Source: Mycolicibacterium holsaticum DSM 44478 = JCM 12374
GTDB lineage: Bacteria; Actinomycetota; Actinomycetes; Mycobacteriales; Mycobacteriaceae
Length of the DNA stretch: 64,000 nucleotides
Reading direction: 5' to 3'
Assembly: GCF_019645835.1 (NCBI RefSeq)
Contig: NZ_CP080998.1
Location: forward strand, 5,332,001-5,396,000
Position 1 is the stretch's first letter. Each line of letters opens with the position of its first letter. Shown in pieces: positions 1 through 8,140 of the stretch. A model generated the notes under the pieces. It worked only from the letters and a program-made list of their open reading frames with translations, was not told the origin of the DNA and did no database searches. A program made the position numbers and the translations under genes.

Positions 1-150
1 ACGGCCGCAGGCGTGCCGTGCGAGGTCGAGGTCGTCGACGGCGCGTTTCACGGCTTCGACGGGATCGCACCCAAAGCCGCTGTGTCCCAAGCGTTCTTCA
101 ACAGCCAGTGCGCGATGCTGCGACAGGCGCTGGCCCCCGCGGCGGCCTGA
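1..150 (+). CDS. alpha/beta hydrolase (lipase/esterase-like), C-terminal end only
   Basis: The window opens inside this gene; 49 codons remain before TGA. The visible end (VPCEVEVVDGAFHGFD, then a helix) has the layout of the C-terminus of HSL-type alpha/beta hydrolases, where the His of the GAFHGFD segment completes the Ser-Asp-His triad. By position beside a MaoC/FadE3/FadD4 block like Rv0214-Rv0216 it could be the LipW-like hydrolase, but the nucleophile elbow lies outside the window. The family call is fair; substrate and full length cannot be judged. Confidence 0.6.
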   Translation, partial: TAAGVPCEVEVVDGAFHGFDGIAPKAAVSQAFFNSQCAMLRQALAPAAA

Positions 151-152
151 CC

Positions 153-1457
153 TCAGCCGCGTTCATAGACCACCTCGCCGGCGATCAGCGTGGCGGCCAC
201 CATGGCCGCGTCGAGTTCGCCCAACACGTCGGCCGGCGGCGCCGACAGCACCACCAGGTCGGCCGGTTGGCCGACGTCGACGGTCCTTCGGACCTCGGGA
301 CGCTCGGGCGTGCCGAAGAACATGCTCAACGCCGCGCCCGCCGTGACGCGTTCGTCGGCGCCCAGCACCGTGCCGCTGACCGTCGTGCGGTGCACCGCGG
401 CGCGTATCGCCAGCCACGGGTCGGCGTCACCGTACGGCAGGTCGGTGGAAAGCGCCACCGGCACGCCGGCATCCCGCAGCTTGGCGAGCCGCCACAGCTC
501 GTGATGTTCGGCGGCCGGCACGTCGGTGAGGTACTGCTCGCCGCGCTCGAAGACGAAGTTCGGCTGGGTGACCACCGTGACACCGCATTCGGCGAGCTGC
601 GCCAGGGTGTCCTCGGGCACCACCGCCGCGTGCTCGATGCGGTCTTGCGGATGCGTGCCCGCCGTCTGCAGCGCCGACAGTGTGATGACCAGCTGGGCCG
701 CGGTCACGCAGTGCACGGCGACCGCCACTCCGGCGGCGTGCCGTGCGGTGATCCAGGCGGTGAGCTCCTCGAGGTCGAGATCGGTGTCGTGCAGGATTCG
801 CTTGCCCGGCGCCAGACAGTGCACCCGCTGGCGTACCTCGCCGCGGCGGTGCGCGACCATCAGCTTCACCACGTCGTCGACGCCGAGATCGGGCGTGGCG
901 TCGGTGACGCCCGTGACGCCGTAGGCGCACAGCCGACGGCTGACCTGCGCCAGCCCGGATTCGTTGCGCTGCAGCCGTTCCGACCACGACGAATCCGAGC
1001 TGGGTAACCTGCCGTCGGGGTGGTCAGGCAGCCCGACGCGGGCCAACCCCGCCGAGTTCAACGTCCACAGCACCCCGCTGCGGTGTTGGATGCGGACCGG
1101 CACCGGTGGGCACAGCTCGTCGAGCACGGCACGGTCCAGTGGCCCGGCGACCGCCTCGTGGTAGCCGACCGCCCTGATCCACCCGTCCTCACCGACCTCG
1201 GCCGTGGCCAGCACCCGGGCCAGATCCGCGCGGCTGGGCGCCTCACCGGGTCCGACGCGGACGGACGTCAGCGCCGCGGCCGCAGACCGCAGATGAACGT
1301 GATGGTCGTGCAGTCCCGGGATGACGGTCGCGCCCGCGGCGTCGTACACCGGTTCGCCCGGTTCGGGGGGCAGCCGATCGGCGATGGCCACGATGTGGTC
1401 GGCGACGCGGATGTCGGCGGCTGTTCCATCGAGCAGCGCGGCGCGCGCGATCAGCAC
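153..1457 (-). CDS. amidohydrolase family protein (YtcJ/imidazolonepropionase-like)
   Basis: A predicted metal-dependent amidohydrolase of 434 residues. The N-terminus (VLIARAALLDGTAADIRV) is the small beta-sandwich domain. The metal-binding HxH sits in VIPGLHDHHVHLRSA, further His are in AVHCVTAAQL and DRIEHAAVV, and a late Asp is in ALSTDLPYGDADPW; the C-terminus returns to the beta-sandwich (PADLVVL). I chose the GTG at 1457 because it overlaps the end of the upstream CoA-transferase-like gene by 7 nt, which suggests translational coupling; longer in-frame starts would run inside that gene. It is the third gene of a minus-strand operon after MaoC and the CaiB-like gene. The substrate is unknown; hydrolysis of a cyclic amide or lactam is only a family-level guess. 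Confidence 0.8.
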   Translation of the reverse strand: MLIARAALLDGTAADIRVADHIVAIADRLPPEPGEPVYDAAGATVIPGLHDHHVHLRSAAAALTSVRVGPGEAPSRADLARVLATAEVGEDGWIRAVGYHEAVAGPLDRAVLDELCPPVPVRIQHRSGVLWTLNSAGLARVGLPDHPDGRLPSSDSSWSERLQRNESGLAQVSRRLCAYGVTGVTDATPDLGVDDVVKLMVAHRRGEVRQRVHCLAPGKRILHDTDLDLEELTAWITARHAAGVAVAVHCVTAAQLVITLSALQTAGTHPQDRIEHAAVVPEDTLAQLAECGVTVVTQPNFVFERGEQYLTDVPAAEHHELWRLAKLRDAGVPVALSTDLPYGDADPWLAIRAAVHRTTVSGTVLGADERVTAGAALSMFFGTPERPEVRRTVDVGQPADLVVLSAPPADVLGELDAAMVAATLIAGEVVYERG

Positions 1458-2557
1458 GACGCCAGGCCCAGCAGCTGCTCGACGGCCGCGTTGTCCGCGC
1501 CAAGGGCGGCCGCGGGCGCGTCGAGCTGTGGCATTGCCGCGCAATCGGTTTCGCCGAGGTACGGCAGTTCGGCGTAGGTGGCGGCGACGGCGGACATGGA
1601 CATCTCGATCAGCTCACCGCCGCCGTCGCGCAGCGATTCGGCCACCGTCAGCGCGGCCTGCAGCCCGGTCAGCGGGTCGGCGATGGCGTCCCCGCAGAAC
1701 GTCGGGCTTTCGACGGATCCGCCGATCAGACACCCCGACGCCGCGGCGTCGTCGCCGAACGCGACCCAGTTCGCGCGCTCGCCGTCGGTGCCGTGTCCGG
1801 TGATCCGCAGCCAGATCCGGCCGTCGCGCGGCGCCACGTCGGTGGGGCCGAGCCCGCGACGGGCCAGTGCGGCCGGACGCGACGACTCGATCACGATGTC
1901 GGCGGCCGACAACAATGCCTTCAGCCCGGCGGGTTCATCGAAATCGGCGGCGTAGGACAGCTTTCCGGCGTTCATCCAGTTGAAGAACGCGGCCGGGCCC
2001 GAGCGCGCACCGTCGGGCCGGGCGGCGCTTTCGACCTTGACCACGGTGGCCCCGGCACGGGCCAACAACTGTCCGCACAGCGGCCCGGCCCACATCGACG
2101 ACAGATCGGCCACCAGCAGACCGGCCGGGTCACGCGGGATGGTGGCCGCGCCGAACGGATAACGCCGCGGCGGCCCGGCAGGCGTCTCCCCGAGGGCCGC
2201 GGCGGGCAGACCCAGCAGGCGTGCGCGTTCGGTGACGTCGGCGGAGTCGTTCTCGGCCGCCCATCGGTGCACCGCCGGCCACGGATCGTCGCCGACGGTG
2301 TCGCATGACAGCAACGCCGGAACTGCCTCGACGTCCTCAGCACGCGACAGGGTCAGTGCGCACCATCCGTCGCGGCTGAGCATCAGGTGGGTGGCGCCGC
2401 CCGCGGAGACGCGGCCCTTCGGCGACAGCCCGAGCATCGTGGCCCGGCCGGCGAGGAGTTCGTCGGCGTCCACCTCGACGCCGGTGAGCTGGCCGAACGC
2501 CCCGGCGACCCGCCGTGCCGAAACCAGCACGGCGTGCGGGACGACCAAGGAGGCCAT
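1451..2557 (-). CDS. CaiB/BaiF (family III) CoA-transferase-like protein, segments apparently permuted
   Basis: A 368-residue protein starting at ATG 2557. Its second part has the N-terminal Rossmann signature of family III CoA transferases: LLVADLSSMWAGPLCGQLLA, GATVVKVES, an FNWMNAGK segment and ADIVIESSRP near residues 125-215, followed by a central part (ITGHGTDGER, IADPLTGLQAAL). The first 115 residues (GGATHLMLSRDGWCALTL, then RARLLGLPAAALGE) look like the segment that normally forms the C-terminal half of the family. The order therefore seems circularly permuted, and I could not identify the usual catalytic Asp. Family members move CoA between acyl groups. It lies 52 nt downstream of the MaoC-like gene and overlaps the amidohydrolase, so the three probably form one operon. 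Confidence 0.7.
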   Translation of the reverse strand: MASLVVPHAVLVSARRVAGAFGQLTGVEVDADELLAGRATMLGLSPKGRVSAGGATHLMLSRDGWCALTLSRAEDVEAVPALLSCDTVGDDPWPAVHRWAAENDSADVTERARLLGLPAAALGETPAGPPRRYPFGAATIPRDPAGLLVADLSSMWAGPLCGQLLARAGATVVKVESAARPDGARSGPAAFFNWMNAGKLSYAADFDEPAGLKALLSAADIVIESSRPAALARRGLGPTDVAPRDGRIWLRITGHGTDGERANWVAFGDDAAASGCLIGGSVESPTFCGDAIADPLTGLQAALTVAESLRDGGGELIEMSMSAVAATYAELPYLGETDCAAMPQLDAPAAALGADNAAVEQLLGLASC

Positions 2558-2609
2558 GCCCCCATTGTGGTTGCGGCTGATGCGCCTTCGGCAAGGGGTC
2601 CCGTCAGCG

Positions 2610-3602
2610 TCAGAACTGCAGCGCGGTGAACCGCCAGTCGAGCACCTGCCGGTCGGGTTCACCGACCGCGTACACCAGCGACCGCAGTTTCAGCACCCCG
2701 CCCCGGCCGTCGGGCAGTGGTTCGGCGCCGTCGACGTGCAGTTCGCTGTAGAGGGTGTCGCCCTCGCGCACCGGTCCGGTGTGGTCACACGACTGCCAGC
2801 CGAGCACCGTCACCAGGTTGGGCAGCAGCCTGCTGGCCTGCGCGAGTGCCAGGCCGATGGTGTGCCCGCCGTACACCAGCCGTTGGCCGGCCACGCGGGA
2901 ATCGTGATGGGTGGCAGCGATGTTCAGCGTCAGCCGGGCCAGTTCGGGTGCGCTGCTGACCAGGTCGGCCGAACTGTGCAGCACGGTGCCCGCGAGGCCG
3001 GCGTCGAAGTGGGCGCCGGGCACTTTGGCCCGGTATGCGTCGGCGTCCCAGTCCGCCGTCGGGTCGGGCAGGTCGGGTTCGGGCGTGCCGATGGTCGACA
3101 GGTCGTCGGCGTGGCCGGTGTCGGGCGCCCCGTCGCGCAGCGGCAGCATCGGGCAGCGGTAGAAGTCGAGGATGAGGCGCCCGACGTCGTCCACCGTCGT
3201 CATCCGCAGGGCCGCCAGCCCCGTGCGGGCGCGGCCGGGTTTGGCGGAGTTCTGTTTGAGCCCGACCACCTCGGTGCGGGTGAACAGCGTGTCGCCGATA
3301 ACCGGAAACCGGTGAAACGTCAGGCCGCGGTAGAACAGGTTGGCCTTCACGCGCTGGGTGACCAGGGTCGTCTGGCCGATCGCCACGTCGCACACCAGGG
3401 CGGGATGCGCCAGTGGACGCGACGCACCGGTGACCGCGCGCGTCAGCTCGCTGTCCAGGGCCAGGCGCAGGCGGTCGCCGATGATCGCCTGGTGAACAGC
3501 GGCCGCGCCGGGGGTCAACGTCATCGACGGTGCGGTGTCGAATACCTGTCCGACGTGGAGGTCGTCAAAATAGGGGCCGCTCACACCTGCCCATGCTGGC
3601 AT
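2610..3602 (-). CDS. MaoC-like double hot-dog hydratase (Rv0216-like)
   Basis: About 330 residues with two MaoC-like hot-dog halves. The first has YFDDLHVGQVFDTAPSMTLT, then DRLRLALDSEL and IGDTLFTRTEVV; the second has RLTLNIAATHHDS, RLVYGGHTIGLALAQA and VREGDTLYSELHV. The size and two-domain layout match M. tuberculosis Rv0216, a structurally known double hot-dog protein of uncertain substrate, and the neighbouring FadE gene is Rv0215c-like. Start candidates are ATG 3602 and GTG 3584 (VSGPYFDDL); both leave only a very short divergent gap to the FadE gene. Hydration of an enoyl-CoA is the family expectation, but the exact substrate cannot be read from sequence. Confidence 0.8.
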   Translation of the reverse strand: MPAWAGVSGPYFDDLHVGQVFDTAPSMTLTPGAAAVHQAIIGDRLRLALDSELTRAVTGASRPLAHPALVCDVAIGQTTLVTQRVKANLFYRGLTFHRFPVIGDTLFTRTEVVGLKQNSAKPGRARTGLAALRMTTVDDVGRLILDFYRCPMLPLRDGAPDTGHADDLSTIGTPEPDLPDPTADWDADAYRAKVPGAHFDAGLAGTVLHSSADLVSSAPELARLTLNIAATHHDSRVAGQRLVYGGHTIGLALAQASRLLPNLVTVLGWQSCDHTGPVREGDTLYSELHVDGAEPLPDGRGGVLKLRSLVYAVGEPDRQVLDWRFTALQF

Positions 3603-3633
3603 TAGGCCGCACAAAGTGTCAATATGGCCGTAC

Positions 3634-4782
3634 ATGAACGCCGAAGAAACGATGCTGGTCGAGACTGTGCGGACATTCATCGACCGTGACGTCAAACCCC
3701 AGGTCCGCGAGGTCGAGCACGCCAACGCCTATCCCGAGGCGTGGATCGAGCAGATGAAACGCATCGGCATCTACGGGCTGGCGATCCCCGAGTCCTACGG
3801 CGGTTCACCGGTGTCGATGCCGTGCTATGTCGAGGTGACGCAGGAACTCTCGCGCGGGTGGATGAGCCTGGCCGGCGCCATGGGTGGGCACACCGTGGTG
3901 GCCAAGCTGCTCGACCTGTTCGGCACCGAGGAGCAAAAGCAGCGGTATCTGCCGCCGATGGCCACCGGTGAGCTGCGGGCGACGATGGCGTTGACCGAAC
4001 CCGGCGGTGGCAGCGATCTGCAGAACATGAAGACCACGGCGCTGCCCTCCCCCGGCGAGGGTTTGACGATCAACGGCTCCAAGACGTGGATCAGCAACGC
4101 GCGCCGGTCGGGCTTGATCGCCCTGCTGTGCAAGACCGATCCCGCGGCCACGCCGAAACACAAGGGCATCTCGGTCGTGCTGGTCGAATCGGGTACGACG
4201 GGCCTGATCGTCTCGCGCGATCTGCCCAAGCTCGGCTACAAGGGCGTGGAGTCGTGCGAGCTGACGTTCGAGGACTGCCGGGTGCCCGCGTCGGCGATTC
4301 TCGGTGCAGAGCCGGGTAAGGGTTTCGCCCAGATGATGAAAGGCCTTGAGACAGGCCGGATTCAGGTGGCGTCGCGCGCGCTCGGGGTGGCGACCGCGGC
4401 GCTGGAGGATGCGCTGCGCTACGCACAGGAGCGCGAGAGCTTCGGCCAGCCGATCTGGAAGCACCAGTCCGTCGGTAACTACCTGGCCGACATGGCGACC
4501 AAGCTGACCGCCGCGCGCCAGCTCACCCTGTACGCCGCGCAGCGCTACGACAGCGGGGAACGCTGCGATATGGAGGCGGGTATGGCCAAGCTGTTCGCCT
4601 CCGAGGTCGCCATGGAGATCGCGCTGAACGCGGTCCGGATCCACGGCGGTTACGGCTATTCCACCGAGTTCGACGTCGAGCGGTACTTCCGCGATGCACC
4701 GCTGATGATCGTCGGCGAGGGCACCAACGAGATCCAGCGCAACGTGATCGCCGCGCAGCTCGTCGCCAGGGGCGGGATATAG
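3634..4782 (+). CDS. fadE3: acyl-CoA dehydrogenase (FadE3-like)
   Basis: A 382-residue FAD-dependent acyl-CoA dehydrogenase that would insert the alpha-beta double bond in beta-oxidation. It contains the substrate/FAD segment MALTEPGGGSDLQNMKT, the flavin-binding KTWISNARRSG, the C-terminal four-helix domain, and VGEGTNEIQRN, where the Glu is the expected catalytic base. HGGYGYSTEFDVERYFRDA is typical of the C-terminal domain. The start is taken at ATG 3634; a GTG at 3616 is in frame but would almost abut the divergent MaoC-like start. Neighbours match the Rv0214-Rv0216 region of M. tuberculosis. The GntR gene follows without a gap. Confidence 0.88.
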   Translation: MNAEETMLVETVRTFIDRDVKPQVREVEHANAYPEAWIEQMKRIGIYGLAIPESYGGSPVSMPCYVEVTQELSRGWMSLAGAMGGHTVVAKLLDLFGTEEQKQRYLPPMATGELRATMALTEPGGGSDLQNMKTTALPSPGEGLTINGSKTWISNARRSGLIALLCKTDPAATPKHKGISVVLVESGTTGLIVSRDLPKLGYKGVESCELTFEDCRVPASAILGAEPGKGFAQMMKGLETGRIQVASRALGVATAALEDALRYAQERESFGQPIWKHQSVGNYLADMATKLTAARQLTLYAAQRYDSGERCDMEAGMAKLFASEVAMEIALNAVRIHGGYGYSTEFDVERYFRDAPLMIVGEGTNEIQRNVIAAQLVARGGI

Positions 4783-5532
4783 GTGAAGGCGCTTCCCGCG
4801 TACCAGACGCTGCGCGAACAGCTGCGCGACGAGATCGCCGCGGGCCGCTACCGGGACGGAACCCGCCTGCCTACCGAGTCGGAACTGGTTGTCGCGCACG
4901 GCTTGTCGAGGCAGACAGTGCGACGGGCGTTTCAGGACCTGGTGGCCGAAGGCGTGGTGTACCGGGTGCCCGGTCGCGGCACCTACGCCAGCGATCCGGA
5001 CCGCCGCTACCTGCGCCAGCTCGGGTCGGTCGAGGACCTGATGAGCCTGTCCGACGACACCACCATGGAAGTGCTGTCCGGGCTGCGCAGGCGGGTGGAT
5101 GTGGACGCGGCCAGCCGGTTGCGCCTCGACGACGACGTGGTGTTCTCGGTGGTGTTTCGCCGGTTGCATGCTGCCGAGCCGGGGGCCGATCCCGGTGTGC
5201 CGTTCGTGTCGACGACCGTGCACCTGGTGCCGTCGGTCGCGGCCGCGGTGTCGTCGGCGCCCGAGTTGGCCTACGGAGCGGTGGGCACCCAGACCGTCAT
5301 CGGGCTGCTCGAGCCGCATCTGGCCGAGCCCATCACCGAAGCGGCGCAATGGATCACGGTGGCAGCCGCCGATGACGCGGTGGCCGACGCGGTGGGATGC
5401 GCGGTCGGGCATCCGATGCTGCGGGTGGACCGGCTGTACTCCGATGCCCGCGGCAGACCCGTGGAGTTGTCGGTGAGCCACTTCCTGCCCGAGCAGTACA
5501 CCTACCGCGTCACGCTGCGCCGCTCGGGCTAG
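4783..5532 (+). CDS. GntR family (HutC/UTRA type) transcriptional regulator
   Basis: A 249-residue regulator. Residues 1-70 are a GntR winged helix (YQTLREQLRDEIAAGRYRDG, then TESELVVAHGLSRQTVRRAF and VPGRGTYAS). Residues 90-245 look like a UTRA effector domain that ends in the usual DRLYSDARGRPVELSVSHFL. It starts with GTG immediately after the TAG of the FadE gene, so the two are surely co-transcribed. By context it most likely controls the fadE-gntR unit and perhaps the divergent MaoC operon in response to an acyl or acyl-CoA ligand; the ligand is not predictable. I found no clear GntR palindrome in the 31-bp divergent gap. Confidence 0.88.
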   Translation: MKALPAYQTLREQLRDEIAAGRYRDGTRLPTESELVVAHGLSRQTVRRAFQDLVAEGVVYRVPGRGTYASDPDRRYLRQLGSVEDLMSLSDDTTMEVLSGLRRRVDVDAASRLRLDDDVVFSVVFRRLHAAEPGADPGVPFVSTTVHLVPSVAAAVSSAPELAYGAVGTQTVIGLLEPHLAEPITEAAQWITVAAADDAVADAVGCAVGHPMLRVDRLYSDARGRPVELSVSHFLPEQYTYRVTLRRSG

Positions 5533-5580
5533 CCCTGCGATTTCGCTTTGTCACGCCTGGGTTGACGAACTACACCGAAA

Positions 5581-6474
5581 TCACTCGATGGCGTCGATCA
5601 GACCCCACCGCAGCGCCGTCGGCGGGTCGATCGTCTGACCCGAGAGCACCAGATACGCGGTGCGCCACCGGCCGATGCGTCCGGTGATGCTCACCGTGCC
5701 GCCGGCCCCGGGGATCAGCCCGAGCCGCAGCTCGGGCAGCCCGAAGACGGCGTCGCCGCGGGCCTGCACCCAGCCGCAGAACGCCGCCATCTCCAGCCCG
5801 CTGCCCAGCACCTGACCGTGCACCTCCGCACGGCAGCGACGCCCGAGGCGCCCGGTCAGCTCGGCCAGCGCCAGCGCAGGGCTGTGGCGGGTACGGGCCA
5901 GATGCGCGCTGGCCGGGTCGGCGAAGGTGCCGAACTCGGCGAGATCGCCTCCGCTGCAGAATGATCGGCCGTTGCCGGAGAGCACCACCTCGCGCACCGA
6001 CGGGTCGAGCCGGGCGACCTCGAGCGCCTCGAGCAGCGCGGCGCGGGCGTCGGTGGAAAAGGCGTTGTGCCGCTGCGGTCGGTTGAACCGGACGTACAGG
6101 GTGTCCTCGACGCGGTCGGCCTGCACCGGCTCGGGGATGTCCACCGGCGCGGCGGGTCCACGTTCGGCCAGCCAGCGCGCGAACTCACCGCCGGCCTGCA
6201 GCGTCGAGTAGGCCAGCGACTCGGTGATGACGCCGCCGAACGCCGGTGCGGCGGGGTCGACGGCACGAAGCACGTCGTCACACACGGCCGCGGCCTGCGG
6301 CCACCGCGCGCAACGCTCGCGTAACTCGCCGAGCGCGTCGGGCACCGACGACACGGTGACGACCCGACGGTCCTCGGTGTCGTGCTCGGACAACGTGAAT
6401 GTGGCTCCGTCACTGGGTGTTTCGACGGCTACGAGGATGCCCCCGGCGAGCTCGACTGCGCTCTTGGCGGTCAC
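5581..6474 (-). CDS. enoyl-CoA hydratase/isomerase family protein with N-terminal extension
   Basis: A 297-residue protein. The crotonase core starts near residue 120 (DTLYVRFNRPQRHNAFSTDA) and contains the CoA-binding, oxyanion-hole segment LSGNGRSFCSGGDLAEFG and GQVLGSGLEMAAFCG. The Glu in GLPELRLGLIPGAGG is at a catalytic position of the family. The first 115 residues are an extension not found in ordinary enoyl-CoA hydratases. The GTG start at 6474 overlaps the TGA of fadD4 by 4 nt, so the pair is translationally coupled and would give acyl-CoA activation followed by hydration. It ends 48 nt from the convergent GntR gene. Confidence 0.85.
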   Translation of the reverse strand: MTAKSAVELAGGILVAVETPSDGATFTLSEHDTEDRRVVTVSSVPDALGELRERCARWPQAAAVCDDVLRAVDPAAPAFGGVITESLAYSTLQAGGEFARWLAERGPAAPVDIPEPVQADRVEDTLYVRFNRPQRHNAFSTDARAALLEALEVARLDPSVREVVLSGNGRSFCSGGDLAEFGTFADPASAHLARTRHSPALALAELTGRLGRRCRAEVHGQVLGSGLEMAAFCGWVQARGDAVFGLPELRLGLIPGAGGTVSITGRIGRWRTAYLVLSGQTIDPPTALRWGLIDAIE

Positions 6475-7997
6475 GAGTACTTTTCGGCCAGCTCTCGCTT
6501 GACCATCTTGCCGGTCTCCGTGCGCGGCAGCTGCGTTTCAAACGAGATGGCCCGCGGGCACTTGTAGTGCGCCAACCGTTCGCGCAGCCACTCGAGCAAC
6601 TCCTCGGCGAATTCCGGGGTGGCGTCGGCCGGGTCGACGGTCTGCACCACGCCGTGGACCCGTTGTCCCATCTCGTCGTCGGGAACGCCGAACACCGCGG
6701 CGTCCATCACCTTGGGATGGGTGACCAGGAGGTTCTCGGCCTCCTGCGGATAGATGTTCACCCCGCCCGAGATGATCATGTGGTGGCGGCGGTCGGTGAG
6801 GAACATGTAGCCGTCCTCGTCGAGATAGCCGACGTCGCCGACGGTCACCCAGCCGCGCCGGTCCCGGGACTCGGCCGTCTTCTCCGGATCCTTGTGGTAG
6901 ACGAATTCCATGCCGGCCATGGCGAAGTAGATCTGGCCTTCCTGCCCACGCGGCACCTCGTCGCCGTTCTCGTCGAGCACGTGCGCCTCGCCCAGCAACG
7001 GTTTGCCGACCGAACCCGGCCGCTTGAGCCACTCCTCGGCGGTGATGAACGTGATGCCGGCACCTTCAGACGACGAGTAGTACTCGTCGATGACCGGGCC
7101 CCACCAGTCGATCATCTGCATCTTGATGTCCACCGGACACGGCGCGGCCGCGTGCACCACCCGCTTGATGCTGGACACGTCGTAGGAATTGCGAACCGAC
7201 TCAGGGAGTTTGAGCATCCGAACGAACATCGCCGGCACGAACTGCCCGCTGGTGACCCGGTATTTCTCGATGGCCTGCAGTGCGGACTCGGGCTCGAACT
7301 TGGACATCACGACCGTGGTCACACCCATCGCCTGGGCGGCCATCGTCCACAGACACGGCGCGGTGTGGTACAGCGGCGCCGGGCTCAAATACACCGATTC
7401 GCTGTCCATTTGGATCGCCATCAGCAGCGCCGACAGCAGGTTGGCCGATTCGGAGGGGTGCACGTGGGGTAGTTCACGCCGGATTCCCTTGGGCCGACCG
7501 GTGGTTCCCGACGAGTACTGAAGAAGGTCGCCTTCGATCTCGTCATCGATCGGCGTGCTGGGTTGGTGGGCCACACATTCGGGGTAACGCTGCCAGCCGT
7601 CGAGATCGTCGTCGGCGATCATCAGCAGATCCGGCAGACCGGCGGGCAGGTGATCTGCCAACTCCTCGCAGAGGGTGCGCAACGCCTGTGAGCCGACGAT
7701 CGCCTTGGCGCCGCTGTTGTCGACGATGTAGGCCGCCTCGGCGGCGGTGAGATGTGTGTTGATCACCGCGTAGTACAGACCGCTGCGCCGGGCCGCCCAC
7801 ATCACCGCGTGCAGGTGCTCGTTGTTCTCCATCAGCACCGCGACCGTGTCGCCTTCGACCAACCCGGCCTGGCGGAAATGGTGGGCCAGTCGGTTGGCGC
7901 GTGCCTCCAACTCGCCGAACGTCACCACCGTGCCGCTCGGATGCATGATGACGGCGGGCTTGTCGGGCGTGGCCTCGGCATGTTCGCGAATCTGCAT
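6471..7997 (-). CDS. fadD4: acyl-CoA synthetase / fatty-acid-CoA ligase (FadD4-like)
   Basis: A 508-residue adenylate-forming ligase that activates a carboxylic acid to its CoA thioester with ATP. Visible motifs are the P-loop YSSGTTGRPKG, DEYYSSSEGAG, the hinge region GDVGYLDEDGYMFLTDRR, GGVNIYPQEAEN and the C-terminal catalytic Lys in ETGKMVKREL. The start ATG 7997 (MQIREHAEATPDKPA) fits the family N-terminus. A promoter with TTGACA at 8030-8035 and TAAAGT at 8004-8009 would initiate almost exactly at the ATG, so the mRNA may be leaderless. Its -35 box lies within a palindrome. The enoyl-CoA hydratase gene is coupled downstream. Length and context fit Rv0214 (fadD4). Confidence 0.88.
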   Translation of the reverse strand: MQIREHAEATPDKPAVIMHPSGTVVTFGELEARANRLAHHFRQAGLVEGDTVAVLMENNEHLHAVMWAARRSGLYYAVINTHLTAAEAAYIVDNSGAKAIVGSQALRTLCEELADHLPAGLPDLLMIADDDLDGWQRYPECVAHQPSTPIDDEIEGDLLQYSSGTTGRPKGIRRELPHVHPSESANLLSALLMAIQMDSESVYLSPAPLYHTAPCLWTMAAQAMGVTTVVMSKFEPESALQAIEKYRVTSGQFVPAMFVRMLKLPESVRNSYDVSSIKRVVHAAAPCPVDIKMQMIDWWGPVIDEYYSSSEGAGITFITAEEWLKRPGSVGKPLLGEAHVLDENGDEVPRGQEGQIYFAMAGMEFVYHKDPEKTAESRDRRGWVTVGDVGYLDEDGYMFLTDRRHHMIISGGVNIYPQEAENLLVTHPKVMDAAVFGVPDDEMGQRVHGVVQTVDPADATPEFAEELLEWLRERLAHYKCPRAISFETQLPRTETGKMVKRELAEKYS

Positions 7998-8003
7998 GTA
8001 GAG

Positions 8004-8036
8004 ACTTTACGACGAACGAACTTGACGGGTGTCAAG
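8004..8036 (-). promoter_or_regulatory. putative fadD4 promoter overlapped by a palindromic operator
   Basis: On the minus strand TTGACA (8030-8035) is followed after 20 bp by TAAAGT (8004-8009). The -35 box lies inside the palindrome CTTGAC-GGGT-GTCAAG (8021-8036). The predicted start site falls at about the ATG at 7997. The 20-bp spacing is longer than ideal. The palindrome is seen directly; the bound regulator is unknown. Confidence 0.4.
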
Positions 8037-8140
8037 AGGGTCTCGGAGGTCGGCGGCGGCCAAGCTCCCGTAACCTGTTTGCTGGCGAACACGGCGGTCG
8101 ACCGGCGCGCGCAGCAAACGACGAAAGGACAGCCACCCCC

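Noticed and set aside
3805..5481. Long minus-strand open frame opposite fadE and gntR
   Set aside because: It lacks any recognisable domain, is rich in Arg/His/Gly as GC-rich shadow frames are, and lies opposite two well-supported genes.
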